NCBI RefSeq assembly: GCF_018130825.1
Contig: NZ_JAFCJS010000006.1
Coordinates: forward strand, 124,001 to 188,000
From: Bradyrhizobium liaoningense
GTDB taxonomy: Bacteria; Pseudomonadota; Alphaproteobacteria; Rhizobiales; Xanthobacteraceae
Length of the DNA stretch: 64,000 bases
Direction: 5' to 3'
The notes under the pieces: model-generated
The model's input: only the letters and a program-made list of their open reading frames with translations
What the model was told of the DNA's origin: nothing
Database searches by the model: none
Position numbers and translations under genes: made by a program
In this document: piece after piece, positions 7,969 through 16,983 of the stretch
Position numbering within the stretch: the stretch's first letter is position 1
Layout: each line of letters opens with the position of its first letter

Positions 7969-10900
7969 CTACTCCGCAGCCGCGGCAAAGCGGCTGTTCT
8001 CCAGCTCCGCTTCAAGCTGCGCCCTCTCGGCCGCCGCCAGCTTGATATTGGCTTCCTTGACATGGCCGAAGCCGCGGATGCTCTCCGGCACGCGCGCAAG
8101 TCGTGCCAGCAGCGGGATCTGCTCCGCCTTCAATCCAGCGATGCGCTGATCGATCATGGCAAAATAATCCTCGATCAGCTTGCGCTCGGTCCGGCGTTCC
8201 TCGGTGCGGCCGAACGGATCGAACGCGCCGCCACGCAAGAATTTCAGCTTTGCCAGCACGCGGAAGGCATGGAGCATCCAGCCGCCGAACTCCTGCTTCT
8301 GGAGGCGGCCGGTCGTCTTGTCACGCTTGGCGAAGATCGGCGGTGCCAGGTGATACTTCAGCGTGAAGTCGCCGTCGAACTTCTCCGACACCTTCTTCGC
8401 AAAACTGCCGTCGGTATAGAGCCGTGCGACCTCGTACTCGTCCTTGTAGGACATCAGCTTGAACAGGTTCTTCGCCACGGCTTCCGTCAGCTCGGTGGAC
8501 GCGGGCGAGGCGGCGCTCTCCGCCTTGCGCACCTTGGCAACCGCCGAAAGATAGCGGTCGGCGTAGGCCTTGTCCTGATAGCCCGTCAAAAACTCCGCGC
8601 GCGTCGCGATGATGTCGTCGAGCGATTTTGTGGGCGCGGAAGCGCGGGCCTTGAACTGGAGCACGCTGCGCACCCGCGACATGTCATGGGCGGCAAGGCG
8701 CCCCCAGGTGAAGGCGAGCTTGTTCATCTCGATGGCGGCACCATTGATCTCGATGGCGCGGAGCAGGGCCTCCAGCGAGAGCGGGATCGCGCCCTTCTGG
8801 AAGGCGAAGCCGAGCATGAAGGGATTGGTCGCGATGCTGTCGCCCATCAGCGCAGCGGCAATGCCTGTCGCGTCGATGATGTCGAGGTTCTTGTCGCCGA
8901 TGGCGTCGCGCAGCACGGTCTGCATCGCGCCCATCTCGAAATCGAGATCGGGGTTTTGCACGAAGCTCGCGGTCGGCTGCAGATCGGCGTTGATGTAGGC
9001 CTTGGTCATTCCGCGCTCGGCGCGGCTGAGCGCGGTCGGGCCGGCCGAGACGATCATGTCGCAGCCGAGGATGACGTCGGCGCCGCCGGTGGTGATGCGC
9101 ACGGCGGAGATGTCTTCCGGCTTCGGCGCGATGCGGACATGGCTCATCACCGCGCCGTTCTTCTGCGACAGGCCGGTGAAATCGAGCGCGGAACAGCCGC
9201 GGCCGTCGACATGGGCGGCCATGCCAAGCAGGGCGCCGATGGTGATGACGCCGGTGCCGCCGATGCCGGTGACGAGGATGTTGTAGGGGCCGTCGAGCTC
9301 ACGCGCCGGCGGCAGCGGCAGATCGGCGAACAGCTGCCCGGAATCCACGGCCGAGGTCTTCATGCGCTTCAGCGTGCCGCCATGCACGGTGACAAAGCTC
9401 GGGCAAAAGCCCTCGACGCAGGAAAAGTCCTTGTTGCAGTTCGACTGGTCGATCTGGCGCTTGCGGCCGAATTCGGTCTCCAGCGGCTGCACCGAGACGC
9501 AGTTGGAGGCCTGCGAGCAGTCGCCGCAGCCTTCGCAGACGAGCTCGTTGATGAAGGCGCGCTTGGCGGGATCGGGATAGAGCCCGCGCTTGCGGCGGCG
9601 GCGCTTTTCCGCTGCGCAGGTCTGGTCGTAGATGATGACCGTGAGGCCCTTGATATCGCGCAGCTCGCGCTGCACGGCATCGAGCTCGCGGCGGTGATGG
9701 ATGGTCGCGCCCTGCGGGAAGTAGTTGCCTTCAGGGTATTTGCTGGGATCGTCCGAGACGATCGCAAGCCGCTTGACGCCTTCCGCCCAGACCTGATGCG
9801 CGATCTGCGCGACGTTGAAGGCGCCTTCGGCCGGCTGGCCGCCGGTCATCGCCACGGCGTCATTGTAGAGGATCTTGTAGGTGATGTTGATGCCGGCGGC
9901 GGAGGCGGCGCGGAGCGCCAGCAGGCCGGAATGGGTGTAGGTGCCGTCGCCGAGATTCTGGAAAATGTGCTTCTCGGTGGTGAAGGGCGACTGGCCGATC
10001 CAGTTCACGCCTTCGGCGCCCATATGCGAGATCAAATCGGTGCGACGGGTCGGCATGCTCAGGGCCATGCCGTGGCAGCCGATGCCGGCCATGGCGCGGC
10101 TGCCTTCGGGCACGCGCGTCGAGGTGTTGTGCGGACAACCCGAGCAGAAGAACGGCGTGCGCGCGAGCGTGATCTGCGTGCTCGTGGTGACGGGATTGTC
10201 GAAGGCCTCGAGCCGCGCCAGGCGCTGCTCGAGCACCGGGCTGTGATGGCCGAGCTTGCGCAGCCGCGCGACGAGGGCGGAGGCCACGATCGTCGGCGTC
10301 AGCTCACCCTCGCTCGGCAACAGCGGCGCGCCGCTTTCGTCGCGCTTGCCCGTGACGGTCGGGCGCTTTGAGGCATCCACGTTGTAGAGGATGCGCATCA
10401 GCTGGTCTTCGATGAAGCCGCGCTTCTCTTCGACCACCAGCACGTCCTGAAGACCTTCGGCGAAACGCCTGGCGCCGCTTTCCTCCAGCGGCCAGGTCAG
10501 CGCGACCTTGTAGATGCGAAGGCCGAGATCCTGCGCGTCCTTGTCGGTGATGCCGAGGTCAGCCAGCGCCTGGCGGAGATCGAGATAGGCCTTGCCGGTC
10601 GCGACGATGCCGAGCCGGGCCGGCCTGGAATCGAGCACGATGCGGTCGAGCTGGTTGGCGCGGGCGAAGGCCTGCACGGCGGCCATCTTCGGGCCGAACA
10701 GGCGCTTCTCGGCCTCCAGCGGCGGATCGGGCCAGCGGATGTTGAGGCCGCCGGGCGGCATCTCGAAATCATCGGGCAGCACGATCTTGATGCGTTCAGG
10801 GTCGCTGTCGATCGATGCCGAGCTCTCCACGGTCTCGCTGATCGCCTTGAAGCCGACCCAGCAGCCGGAGAAGCGCGACAGCGCGAAACCGTAGAGACCC

Positions 10901-11445
10901 AGATCGAGATAATCCTGCAGCGTGGCGGGATTGATCACGGGGATCATCGCCGCCGCGAACACCTGCTCGCTCTGATGCGCCAGCGTCGAGGACTGGCAGC
11001 CATGGTCGTCGCCCGCGAGCGCGAGCACGCCGCCATTGAGCGAGGTGCCGGCCGCATTGGCATGCTTGAGCGCATCGACCGAGCGGTCGACGCCCGGCCC
11101 CTTGCCGTACCAGATGCCGAACACACCATCGACCTTGGCGCCGGGAAACAGGCCGACCTGCTGGCTGCCCCAGACGGCGGTTGCCGCCAGATCCTCATTC
11201 AGGCCGGGGACGAAGGCGATGTCGTGCTGCTGCAGATGCGACTTCGCGCGCCACAGCGCGTGGTCGTACATGCCGAGCGGGGAACCGCGATAGCCCGAGA
11301 TGAAGCCGCCGGTGTTGAGGCCCTGAAGCCGGTCGCGTTCGCGCTGCAACATGGGGAGGCGGACCAGGGCCTGCGTTCCGGACAGGAAGATCCGCTTCGA
11401 TTCGAGCCGGTATTTATCGTCCAGCTCGACCTGCATCAGCGTCAT
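7969..11445 (-). CDS. Indolepyruvate ferredoxin oxidoreductase, fused single-chain type
   Basis: This 1158-residue enzyme has the full length of the fused alpha-beta-gamma form found in aerobic alphaproteobacteria. The order is: N-terminal pyrimidine-binding and CoA-type domains (GFISGYRGSPLGMYD), the thiamine-diphosphate region with CSGCPHN and GIGCHGMA, a short ferredoxin-like stretch with CEGCGDCSQASNC and further Cys, and a C-terminal gamma domain (GIGGTGVITIGALLG). It oxidatively decarboxylates aryl-2-oxo acids such as indolepyruvate to acyl-CoA, in amino-acid degradation. The start at 11445 has the Shine-Dalgarno AAGGA; an upstream in-frame ATG at 11538 lacks one and adds 31 atypical residues. 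It is the only gene of its transcript here and is divergent from the hotdog-fold gene. Confidence 0.95.
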   Translation of the reverse strand: MTLMQVELDDKYRLESKRIFLSGTQALVRLPMLQRERDRLQGLNTGGFISGYRGSPLGMYDHALWRAKSHLQQHDIAFVPGLNEDLAATAVWGSQQVGLFPGAKVDGVFGIWYGKGPGVDRSVDALKHANAAGTSLNGGVLALAGDDHGCQSSTLAHQSEQVFAAAMIPVINPATLQDYLDLGLYGFALSRFSGCWVGFKAISETVESSASIDSDPERIKIVLPDDFEMPPGGLNIRWPDPPLEAEKRLFGPKMAAVQAFARANQLDRIVLDSRPARLGIVATGKAYLDLRQALADLGITDKDAQDLGLRIYKVALTWPLEESGARRFAEGLQDVLVVEEKRGFIEDQLMRILYNVDASKRPTVTGKRDESGAPLLPSEGELTPTIVASALVARLRKLGHHSPVLEQRLARLEAFDNPVTTSTQITLARTPFFCSGCPHNTSTRVPEGSRAMAGIGCHGMALSMPTRRTDLISHMGAEGVNWIGQSPFTTEKHIFQNLGDGTYTHSGLLALRAASAAGINITYKILYNDAVAMTGGQPAEGAFNVAQIAHQVWAEGVKRLAIVSDDPSKYPEGNYFPQGATIHHRRELDAVQRELRDIKGLTVIIYDQTCAAEKRRRRKRGLYPDPAKRAFINELVCEGCGDCSQASNCVSVQPLETEFGRKRQIDQSNCNKDFSCVEGFCPSFVTVHGGTLKRMKTSAVDSGQLFADLPLPPARELDGPYNILVTGIGGTGVITIGALLGMAAHVDGRGCSALDFTGLSQKNGAVMSHVRIAPKPEDISAVRITTGGADVILGCDMIVSAGPTALSRAERGMTKAYINADLQPTASFVQNPDLDFEMGAMQTVLRDAIGDKNLDIIDATGIAAALMGDSIATNPFMLGFAFQKGAIPLSLEALLRAIEINGAAIEMNKLAFTWGRLAAHDMSRVRSVLQFKARASAPTKSLDDIIATRAEFLTGYQDKAYADRYLSAVAKVRKAESAASPASTELTEAVAKNLFKLMSYKDEYEVARLYTDGSFAKKVSEKFDGDFTLKYHLAPPIFAKRDKTTGRLQKQEFGGWMLHAFRVLAKLKFLRGGAFDPFGRTEERRTERKLIEDYFAMIDQRIAGLKAEQIPLLARLARVPESIRGFGHVKEANIKLAAAERAQLEAELENSRFAAAAE

Positions 11446-11612
11446 TTCGATGTCCTTGTTCTTCTTGGTCCGGCGGGGATTTTGCGCCGCGGAAAAAGGT
11501 GCGGCGCTTGCGAAGCGGGTGTTGCCAGTCAAAAGCATGGACCACCGAAGTCAATATCGCTGGCCGCATCCGTGGCGGTCCTGTTAGTCATGGCTGCCTG
11601 TGGAGGAAAGCC

Positions 11613-12581
11613 ATGACTGCAAACGCATTCGGAACCGAGATCACCGAGACCGCCGAGGCGCTGATCGGGCCGTGGCGCAAGCCGCGCCAGATGCTTCAGG
11701 CGCAAACCTACGATGCGCACGCCTCCATCCATGACGATGCCACCGCCCAGAAGCTCGGCTTCAAGGGCGGCACCATCGAAGGCCCGACGCATTTCAGCCA
11801 GTTCGCCCCGCTCGGCGCGCGGCTGTGGGGGCAGGCCTGGTTCGAGAGTGGCTGCCTGTCCGCGCATTACCGCAGCGTCTGCTACGAGGGCGAGGAGGTG
11901 CAGGCGATCCTGTCGAAGCCATTGCCGGGCACAAGCCAATGCCAGATCCAGATGGTGAAGCGCGACGGCACCGAGGTGCTGCGCGGGACGGCCTCGGTCG
12001 GTGATGCACAGGTTGCAACCGCGCTCGAGACGCGTCTTGGCGAGCTCAAGCCGCTCACCGATCCCGTCATCCTGCGCGACGTGAAGGTGGCACAGACCGG
12101 CAAGCGGCAGACGGTGCGGATGGCGTTCGACCAGAACATGGGCGACCTCTATCCGTTCTCGCTCAGGCAGAAGCTCGCCGTCATCACCGAGAGCTCGCCG
12201 TACTATTCGGGCGCGGACAATGCTTTTGCGAATCCTTGGCGCAGGCCGATCATCCCGATGGAGATGCTGAGCGTGCTGTTCCAGTACCGCTCCAAGGAGG
12301 ATCCGCTGCCGGCCAGGGGACCGGCCGTCGGTCTGTTCGCCGACCAGGAGATCCGCCTGGTGAAGGGTCCGCTCTTTGTCAACGAGGAATATGAAGTCGA
12401 GCGCGAGGTGGTCGCGCTCTCCGGCAGCCGCCGCACCGAAAGCGCCTGGGCAAAGACGCGCGTGTTCGACAAGGCGGGTACGGTGGTGGCGACGATGCTG
12501 CTCAACATGGCGACGCTGAAGGACTCCTATGCGCCGTATGAGGAGGAGTATCGGCGGCTGTATGGAGATACTGCCCGCTAA
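11613..12581 (+). CDS. MaoC/hotdog-fold protein of unknown substrate
   Basis: This is a 322-residue protein. The first half shows a hotdog-like pattern: HDDATAQKLGFKGGTIEGPTH resembles the hydratase motif region of MaoC dehydratases (D...G...G..H), followed by a beta strand with CYEGEEVQAI. The second half looks like a second hotdog domain. Such proteins hydrate enoyl-CoA or act as thioesterases. The start at 11613 has GGAGGAA upstream. It is divergent from the indolepyruvate oxidoreductase, so the two may share a promoter region and a role in acyl-CoA metabolism. The enzymatic role is inferred. Confidence 0.6.
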   Translation: MTANAFGTEITETAEALIGPWRKPRQMLQAQTYDAHASIHDDATAQKLGFKGGTIEGPTHFSQFAPLGARLWGQAWFESGCLSAHYRSVCYEGEEVQAILSKPLPGTSQCQIQMVKRDGTEVLRGTASVGDAQVATALETRLGELKPLTDPVILRDVKVAQTGKRQTVRMAFDQNMGDLYPFSLRQKLAVITESSPYYSGADNAFANPWRRPIIPMEMLSVLFQYRSKEDPLPARGPAVGLFADQEIRLVKGPLFVNEEYEVEREVVALSGSRRTESAWAKTRVFDKAGTVVATMLLNMATLKDSYAPYEEEYRRLYGDTAR

Positions 12582-12591
12582 AAAAGCGGGC
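12573..12591 (+). terminator. Hairpin overlapping the stop codon of the hotdog gene
   Basis: GCCCGCT at 12573-12579 pairs with AGCGGGC at 12585-12591 around an A5 loop; the TAA stop is part of the structure. There is no U-tract downstream, so it is a likely 3'-end stabiliser or weak terminator. Confidence 0.4.
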
Positions 12592-12720
12592 TCGGCCGTC
12601 GCTCATGCTTTGAGCAAATGCACGCCGTAAAGCCGTCGCACAGCGAATAAGCAGACCCGCGCTCCTCCGATAACATTCTGACAGCGCAGTAAATTTCCGC
12701 GCGCCGTCGGTCCGATCGTT

Positions 12721-12732
12721 ATTGTACACAAT
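12721..12732. promoter_or_regulatory. ATTGT-N2-ACAAT palindrome, possible GntR-type operator
   Basis: A palindrome with 5-bp arms, ATTGTACACAAT, sits 54 bases before the ATG of the cysteine hydrolase gene, in the 205-base gap after the hotdog gene. Similar TTGT-N2-ACAA palindromes are bound by FCD-type GntR repressors. No regulator gene lies next to it, so the assignment is tentative. Confidence 0.35.
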
Positions 12733-12786
12733 GGCACGGCGCTTGCAGAACTCCTGGCAAAGAGAGTTCTCGCGGGGGCCTGCGTT

Positions 12787-13485
12787 ATGTTGAACTCAGC
12801 CAAGCCGACACCGGGCGTCATCAGCGCCGAGCCCGAGCCGATCAAGCTCGACTGGCCCGCCACCGCGCTTCTCATCATCGACATGCAGCGCGACTTCATG
12901 GAGCCCGGCGGCTTCGGCGAGACGCTGGGCAATGACGTCAGCCAGCTCGCGCGCGCGGTGAAGCCGATCGGCGCCGTGCTGAAGGCGGCGCGCGACACCG
13001 GCATGCTGGTGATCCACACCCGCGAGGGCCATCTGCCTGACCTGTCCGATGCACCGCCGGCGAAGGTCGAGCGCGGCGCGCCGTCCCTGCGCATCGGCGA
13101 TCCCGGCCCGATGGGCCGCATCCTCATTCGCGGCGAGGCCGGCCACGACATCATCCCCGAGCTCTATCCGCTCGACAGCGAGGTCGTGATCGACAAGCCC
13201 GGCAAGGGCGCGTTCTACGCCACCGAGCTGACCGATGTGCTGGAGAAATACGGCATCGAAAATCTCCTGGTGTGCGGCGTCACCACTGAAGTGTGCGTCA
13301 ACACCACCGTGCGCGAAGCCAACGACCGCGGTTATCGCTGCGTCGTCATTTCGGACGGCTGCGCATCGTACTTCCCCGAGTTTCACGAGATGGGCCTGAG
13401 GATGATCAAGGCCCAGGGCGGCATCTTCGGCTGGGTCGCGGACTCAGCCGCAGTTCTGGAGGCAATGAAAGTTTCGACCACATAG
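12787..13485 (+). CDS. Isochorismatase-fold cysteine hydrolase, biuret amidohydrolase-like
   Basis: This 232-residue hydrolase has a complete catalytic triad: Asp32 (IIDMQRDF), Lys137 (IDKPGKGAF) and Cys170 (GVTTEVCVNT). The blocks HTREGH, GDPGPMGRIL and IIPELYP are shared with the biuret hydrolase of Rhizobium leguminosarum as I remember it, so it probably hydrolyses a small ureido or amide nitrogen compound. It is followed after 10 bases by a permease gene, which fits uptake and breakdown of such a compound. An ATTGT/ACAAT palindrome lies upstream. The exact substrate is inferred and could be another ureide. Confidence 0.75.
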   Translation: MLNSAKPTPGVISAEPEPIKLDWPATALLIIDMQRDFMEPGGFGETLGNDVSQLARAVKPIGAVLKAARDTGMLVIHTREGHLPDLSDAPPAKVERGAPSLRIGDPGPMGRILIRGEAGHDIIPELYPLDSEVVIDKPGKGAFYATELTDVLEKYGIENLLVCGVTTEVCVNTTVREANDRGYRCVVISDGCASYFPEFHEMGLRMIKAQGGIFGWVADSAAVLEAMKVSTT

Positions 13486-13495
13486 GGGTATTATC

Positions 13496-15163
13496 ATGAG
13501 CACATTGATGGGGACGGCCGGCAAATCTGATCTGAGCAAGTCCGATTTCAAGCCGGCACTATGGACATCGGGCGACTGGAACGCGTTTTTCGGCTTCGGC
13601 ACCAACATCCTCGTCAACATGCTCGTGCTCACGGGCCTGTTGCGCTTCGTTTTGAAGATGCCTGATAGCCTCGTGTTCGGCCGCATCCTGCCCGCACTCG
13701 GGCTGATGATGTGCCTGTCCACCTTCTATTATGCGTATCTCGCCTATCGCCTCGCGCAGAAAACCGGCCGCGACGATGTCTGCGCGCTGCCGTCGGGCGT
13801 CAGCGTGCCGCACATGTTCATCGTCACCTTCGTGATCATGCTGCCGATCACGCTCAAGACCGGCGATCCGCTCAAGGGCTGGTCGGCCGGTCTCGTCTGG
13901 GTGTTCTTCCAGAGCTTCATCCTGATGATCGGCGGCTTCATTGCCCCGTTCATTCGAAAAATCACGCCGCGCGCGGCGCTGCTCGGCACGCTCGCCGGCG
14001 TCTCCGTCACCTTCATCTCGATGCGGCCCGCACTTGAGATGTACATGACGCCGCAGATCGGTCTCGTCTGCTTCGCCATCATCCTGGTGAGCTGGTTCGG
14101 CGGCGTGAAATACTGGCGCGGCATTCCCGCGGGCCTCGTCGCCATTGCGGCCGGCATGATCATCGCCTGGGGCTCGAACCTGTTCGGGCTCGGCCTCGGC
14201 GGGTTGAGCATTGCGGGCGTTGGCGCTGCCTTCGCAAACTTCGGCTTCTCGGTGCCGATTCCCGCCGTGGGCTACGTCTTCTCCGGCTTCGAGTTCCTCG
14301 GCATCATCCTCGTCACCGCCATTCCCTTCGGCATCTACGACCTCGTCGAGGCCATGGACAATGTCGAGAGCGCGGAAGCGGCCGGCGACGAATATCCGAC
14401 CACGCGCGTGCTCACCGCCGACGGCGTCGTCAGCCTGATCGGCTGCCTGATGGGCAATCCCTTCATCAACGCGGTCTATATCGGCCATCCCGGCTGGAAG
14501 GCGATGGGCGGCCGCATCGGCTATTCGGCCGCGACCGGCATCATGGTGGTGGTGCTGGCCTGGTTCGGCATCATCTCGGTGCTGCTGGCGCTGGTGCCCG
14601 TCGTCGCGATCTCGCCGATCCTGCTCTATATCGGCATGCTCATCGGCGCGCAGGCGTTCCAGACCACGCCGGTCAAGCACGCGCCCGCGATCGTGCTGGC
14701 GCTGACGCCGCATCTGGCGGCCTGGGCCAAGCTCCAGATCGACACCATGCTGGCCTCGACCATGAGTGCGGCGGCGACCGTCGGCGGCATGGCCGCCGAC
14801 AAGGCCGACGCGGTCAAGACAGCTGCGGTCGCAGCGCTGCCGCAGCAGGGCGTATTCTATCACGGCCTCGAGGTGATGGGCGGCGGCTCCATTCTCGGCG
14901 GCCTCATCCTCGGCGCGATCGGCGTCTTCATCATCGAGCGCGATTTCGAGAAGGCCTCGGCGTTCGCTCTGGTCGGTGCGGTGCTTACCTATTTCGGCTT
15001 CATGCACGGCGAAGCCGTCGGCATCGGCGGCGGCTTCGGCGTCACGCCCGCAGTGGCATTTGCCTACGCCGTGATGGCGGCCGGACTGTTCGCGGCGAGC
15101 AAGCTCGGCACCACCGAGCACTACGCCGCGCATCCGGAGATGCACGCCGCGCCGGCGGAGTAG
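13496..15163 (+). CDS. NCS2-like (xanthine/uracil permease superfamily) transporter
   Basis: This is a 555-residue integral membrane protein with about 12-14 hydrophobic segments. The pattern GTNILVNMLVLTGLLRF near the start, GFEFLGIILVTAIPFGIYD in the middle and the half-helix regions resemble the nucleobase-cation symporter 2 / AzgA group. It lies 10 bases behind the biuret-hydrolase-like gene, which points to import of that enzyme's substrate or a related nitrogen compound. A loop around residues 425-450 is Ala/Lys/Asp-rich and longer than usual. The ATG at 13496 has AGGGGT upstream. Function is inferred from the family and the operon. Confidence 0.7.
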   Translation: MSTLMGTAGKSDLSKSDFKPALWTSGDWNAFFGFGTNILVNMLVLTGLLRFVLKMPDSLVFGRILPALGLMMCLSTFYYAYLAYRLAQKTGRDDVCALPSGVSVPHMFIVTFVIMLPITLKTGDPLKGWSAGLVWVFFQSFILMIGGFIAPFIRKITPRAALLGTLAGVSVTFISMRPALEMYMTPQIGLVCFAIILVSWFGGVKYWRGIPAGLVAIAAGMIIAWGSNLFGLGLGGLSIAGVGAAFANFGFSVPIPAVGYVFSGFEFLGIILVTAIPFGIYDLVEAMDNVESAEAAGDEYPTTRVLTADGVVSLIGCLMGNPFINAVYIGHPGWKAMGGRIGYSAATGIMVVVLAWFGIISVLLALVPVVAISPILLYIGMLIGAQAFQTTPVKHAPAIVLALTPHLAAWAKLQIDTMLASTMSAAATVGGMAADKADAVKTAAVAALPQQGVFYHGLEVMGGGSILGGLILGAIGVFIIERDFEKASAFALVGAVLTYFGFMHGEAVGIGGGFGVTPAVAFAYAVMAAGLFAASKLGTTEHYAAHPEMHAAPAE

Positions 15164-15185
15164 GAACGGACGGCAGCAACAAAAC

Positions 15186-15217
15186 CGGCCGGGCGACGTC
15201 GTGTCGCCCGGCCGTTT
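15186..15217. terminator. Bidirectional rho-independent terminator
   Basis: A perfect 12-bp GC stem (CGGCCGGGCGAC at 15186-15197, GTCGCCCGGCCG at 15203-15214, loop GTCGT) is flanked by AAAAC on the left and TTTCAT on the right. It lies between convergent genes and can end both transcripts. Confidence 0.8.
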
Positions 15218-15223
15218 CATCTG

Positions 15224-16048
15224 TTATCCGCCCTTCACAGCCCCCGCCGTCAGTCCGGCGACGATCTGCCTCTGCGCCAGCACCGTCAGCAGCAGCACCG
15301 GGAAGGTGACGATCAGCGCGGCGGCGGCCAGCGGGCCCCAGCTCAACTGGTCGAACGAGATCATGTTGTAGACCGCAACCGGAAGCGTGCGCGTTTCGCG
15401 CCCTGCCAGCACGATGCCGAACACAAAATTGTTCCAGGAGAAGATCACCGCGAGAATGAAGGCGACCGCGATGCCGGGCTTGGCGATCGGCAGCGCGACG
15501 TGGCGGAACACCTGCCAGCGGCCGGCACCGTCGATGAGGGCGGCTTCTTCCAGCTCCATCGGAGTCGTCTCGAAATAGCCGATCATGATCCAGATCACGA
15601 TCGGCACGGTCACGACGAGATGGATGATGATCTGCGGCACCAGCGTGCCGAGCAGACCGAGCCACTGGAACAGCAGGAACAGCGGGATGAGGTAGGACAG
15701 GCCCGGCGTGATGCGGGCGATCAGGATCACGATCGCGGATTTATGCGCGGCCATGCGCGCGATGCCGTAGCCGGCGGGGACCCCGACGATGAGCGCCAGC
15801 ACGGTCGCGCTGCCGGTGACGATCAGGCTGTTCATGAAATAGGTCAGGAAGCGGTTGGAGGCGAGCACGTCGGCATAGTTCTTCCAGGCGATGCGATCCG
15901 GAAAGAACACCGGCGGGTAGGCGGCATTGTCGACCTCGAACTTGAGCGACAGCGAGATCATCCAGAGGAAGAACAGGATCGCCGGCGAGACGATGATGAA
16001 GACGGAGAGCCACAGGCCGATTTTGCCGATGATCTGACGGGGTGTCAT
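15224..16048 (-). CDS. ABC sugar transporter permease (MalG type)
   Basis: This is a 274-residue inner membrane permease with six helices. The cytoplasmic EAA loop reads MELEEAALIDGAGRWQVFR, the contact site for the ATPase. The protein starts with MTPRQIIGKIGLWLSVF; this ATG overlaps the stop of the MalF-type gene by 4 bases. With the next two genes it forms a carbohydrate-uptake type 1 importer. No ATP-binding subunit is encoded here or elsewhere in the window, so the importer must borrow one. The substrate is not evident. Confidence 0.9.
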   Translation of the reverse strand: MTPRQIIGKIGLWLSVFIIVSPAILFFLWMISLSLKFEVDNAAYPPVFFPDRIAWKNYADVLASNRFLTYFMNSLIVTGSATVLALIVGVPAGYGIARMAAHKSAIVILIARITPGLSYLIPLFLLFQWLGLLGTLVPQIIIHLVVTVPIVIWIMIGYFETTPMELEEAALIDGAGRWQVFRHVALPIAKPGIAVAFILAVIFSWNNFVFGIVLAGRETRTLPVAVYNMISFDQLSWGPLAAAALIVTFPVLLLTVLAQRQIVAGLTAGAVKGG

Positions 16049-16983
16049 GCGCCCCTCGCGATTTCGGTCCACAGCATGCGCTGGCGGGCATAGAGCATCA
16101 CCGCCGCAAGCAGGACAATCAGCAGGAAGAACACGACCGCGATCGCCGAGCCGTAGCCGAGGTCGTAATAGGTGAAGGCGACGCTGTAGAGGTAGATGTT
16201 GATGGTCTCCGAGGCCGACCCCGGTCCGCCTTGCGTGATCGCGAAGATGATGTCGAAGCTCTTCACCGCGTCGATCATGCGGATCATGCCGGCGATGAAC
16301 AGGAACGGCATGATCAGCGGCAGCGTGATGAAGCGGAACACCTGCCAGAAGCTGGCGCCGTCGATCTGCGCGCTCTCGTAAGGCTCTGTCGGGATCGCGG
16401 CGAGGCCGCCGAGCACGATCAGCATCACCAGCGGCGTCCATTGCCAGGTCTCGACCAGCACCAGCGAGGGAATCACGGTTGCGGGGTGAAAGACCCAGAG
16501 CTGTGCGGGGATCCCGACCAGCGACAGCAGATAGTTCAGCACGCCGAGCTGCGGGTGGAACATCATGGTCCAGACCAGCGCGATCGCCACCGGCGTCGCC
16601 ATCATCGGCATGATGAAGACGCCGCGCAGAAATCCGCGGCCGGCAAAGTTCTGGTGAAACACCACGGCTGAGAGCGTGCCGAGGATCAGGGGCAGCACCA
16701 CCGACAGCACGGTGTAGACCAGCGTGTGGCCCACCGCCTCGAGAAAGCGCGGATCGCTCGTGAGCCGCAGATAGTTGGAGAACCCGACGAAGGTGGTCGG
16801 CGAACCGACCTTCCATTCGTTCAGGCTCATCCAGATCGTGAAGACCCACGGGAAGATGATGATGGCGAGCACGACGACCAGTGCCGGCACCACGAAGGGC
16901 CAGTAGGACGGCGGCCGCAGCTCCTTCTCCGGCGCGGCTTCGGACCGTGCCGCGGCCGGAGTCGATTGTGTCAACGCACTCAC
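16045..16983 (-). CDS. ABC sugar transporter permease (MalF type)
   Basis: This 312-residue permease has a hydrophilic Ala/Glu-rich N-terminus (residues 1-25) and six membrane helices. The EAA loop is present as YESAQIDGASFWQVFR. It pairs with the MalG-type permease to form the translocation channel. Its start overlaps the stop of the binding-protein gene (4-base overlap), so the three genes are coupled and transcribed in the order binding protein, MalF, MalG. Confidence 0.9.
   Translation of the reverse strand: MSALTQSTPAAARSEAAPEKELRPPSYWPFVVPALVVVLAIIIFPWVFTIWMSLNEWKVGSPTTFVGFSNYLRLTSDPRFLEAVGHTLVYTVLSVVLPLILGTLSAVVFHQNFAGRGFLRGVFIMPMMATPVAIALVWTMMFHPQLGVLNYLLSLVGIPAQLWVFHPATVIPSLVLVETWQWTPLVMLIVLGGLAAIPTEPYESAQIDGASFWQVFRFITLPLIMPFLFIAGMIRMIDAVKSFDIIFAITQGGPGSASETINIYLYSVAFTYYDLGYGSAIAVVFFLLIVLLAAVMLYARQRMLWTEIARGA

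Noticed and set aside
7780..10371. An 863-codon open frame on the plus strand within the indolepyruvate oxidoreductase gene
   Set aside because: Antisense shadow of a full-length conserved enzyme; low-complexity composition and no ribosome binding site.
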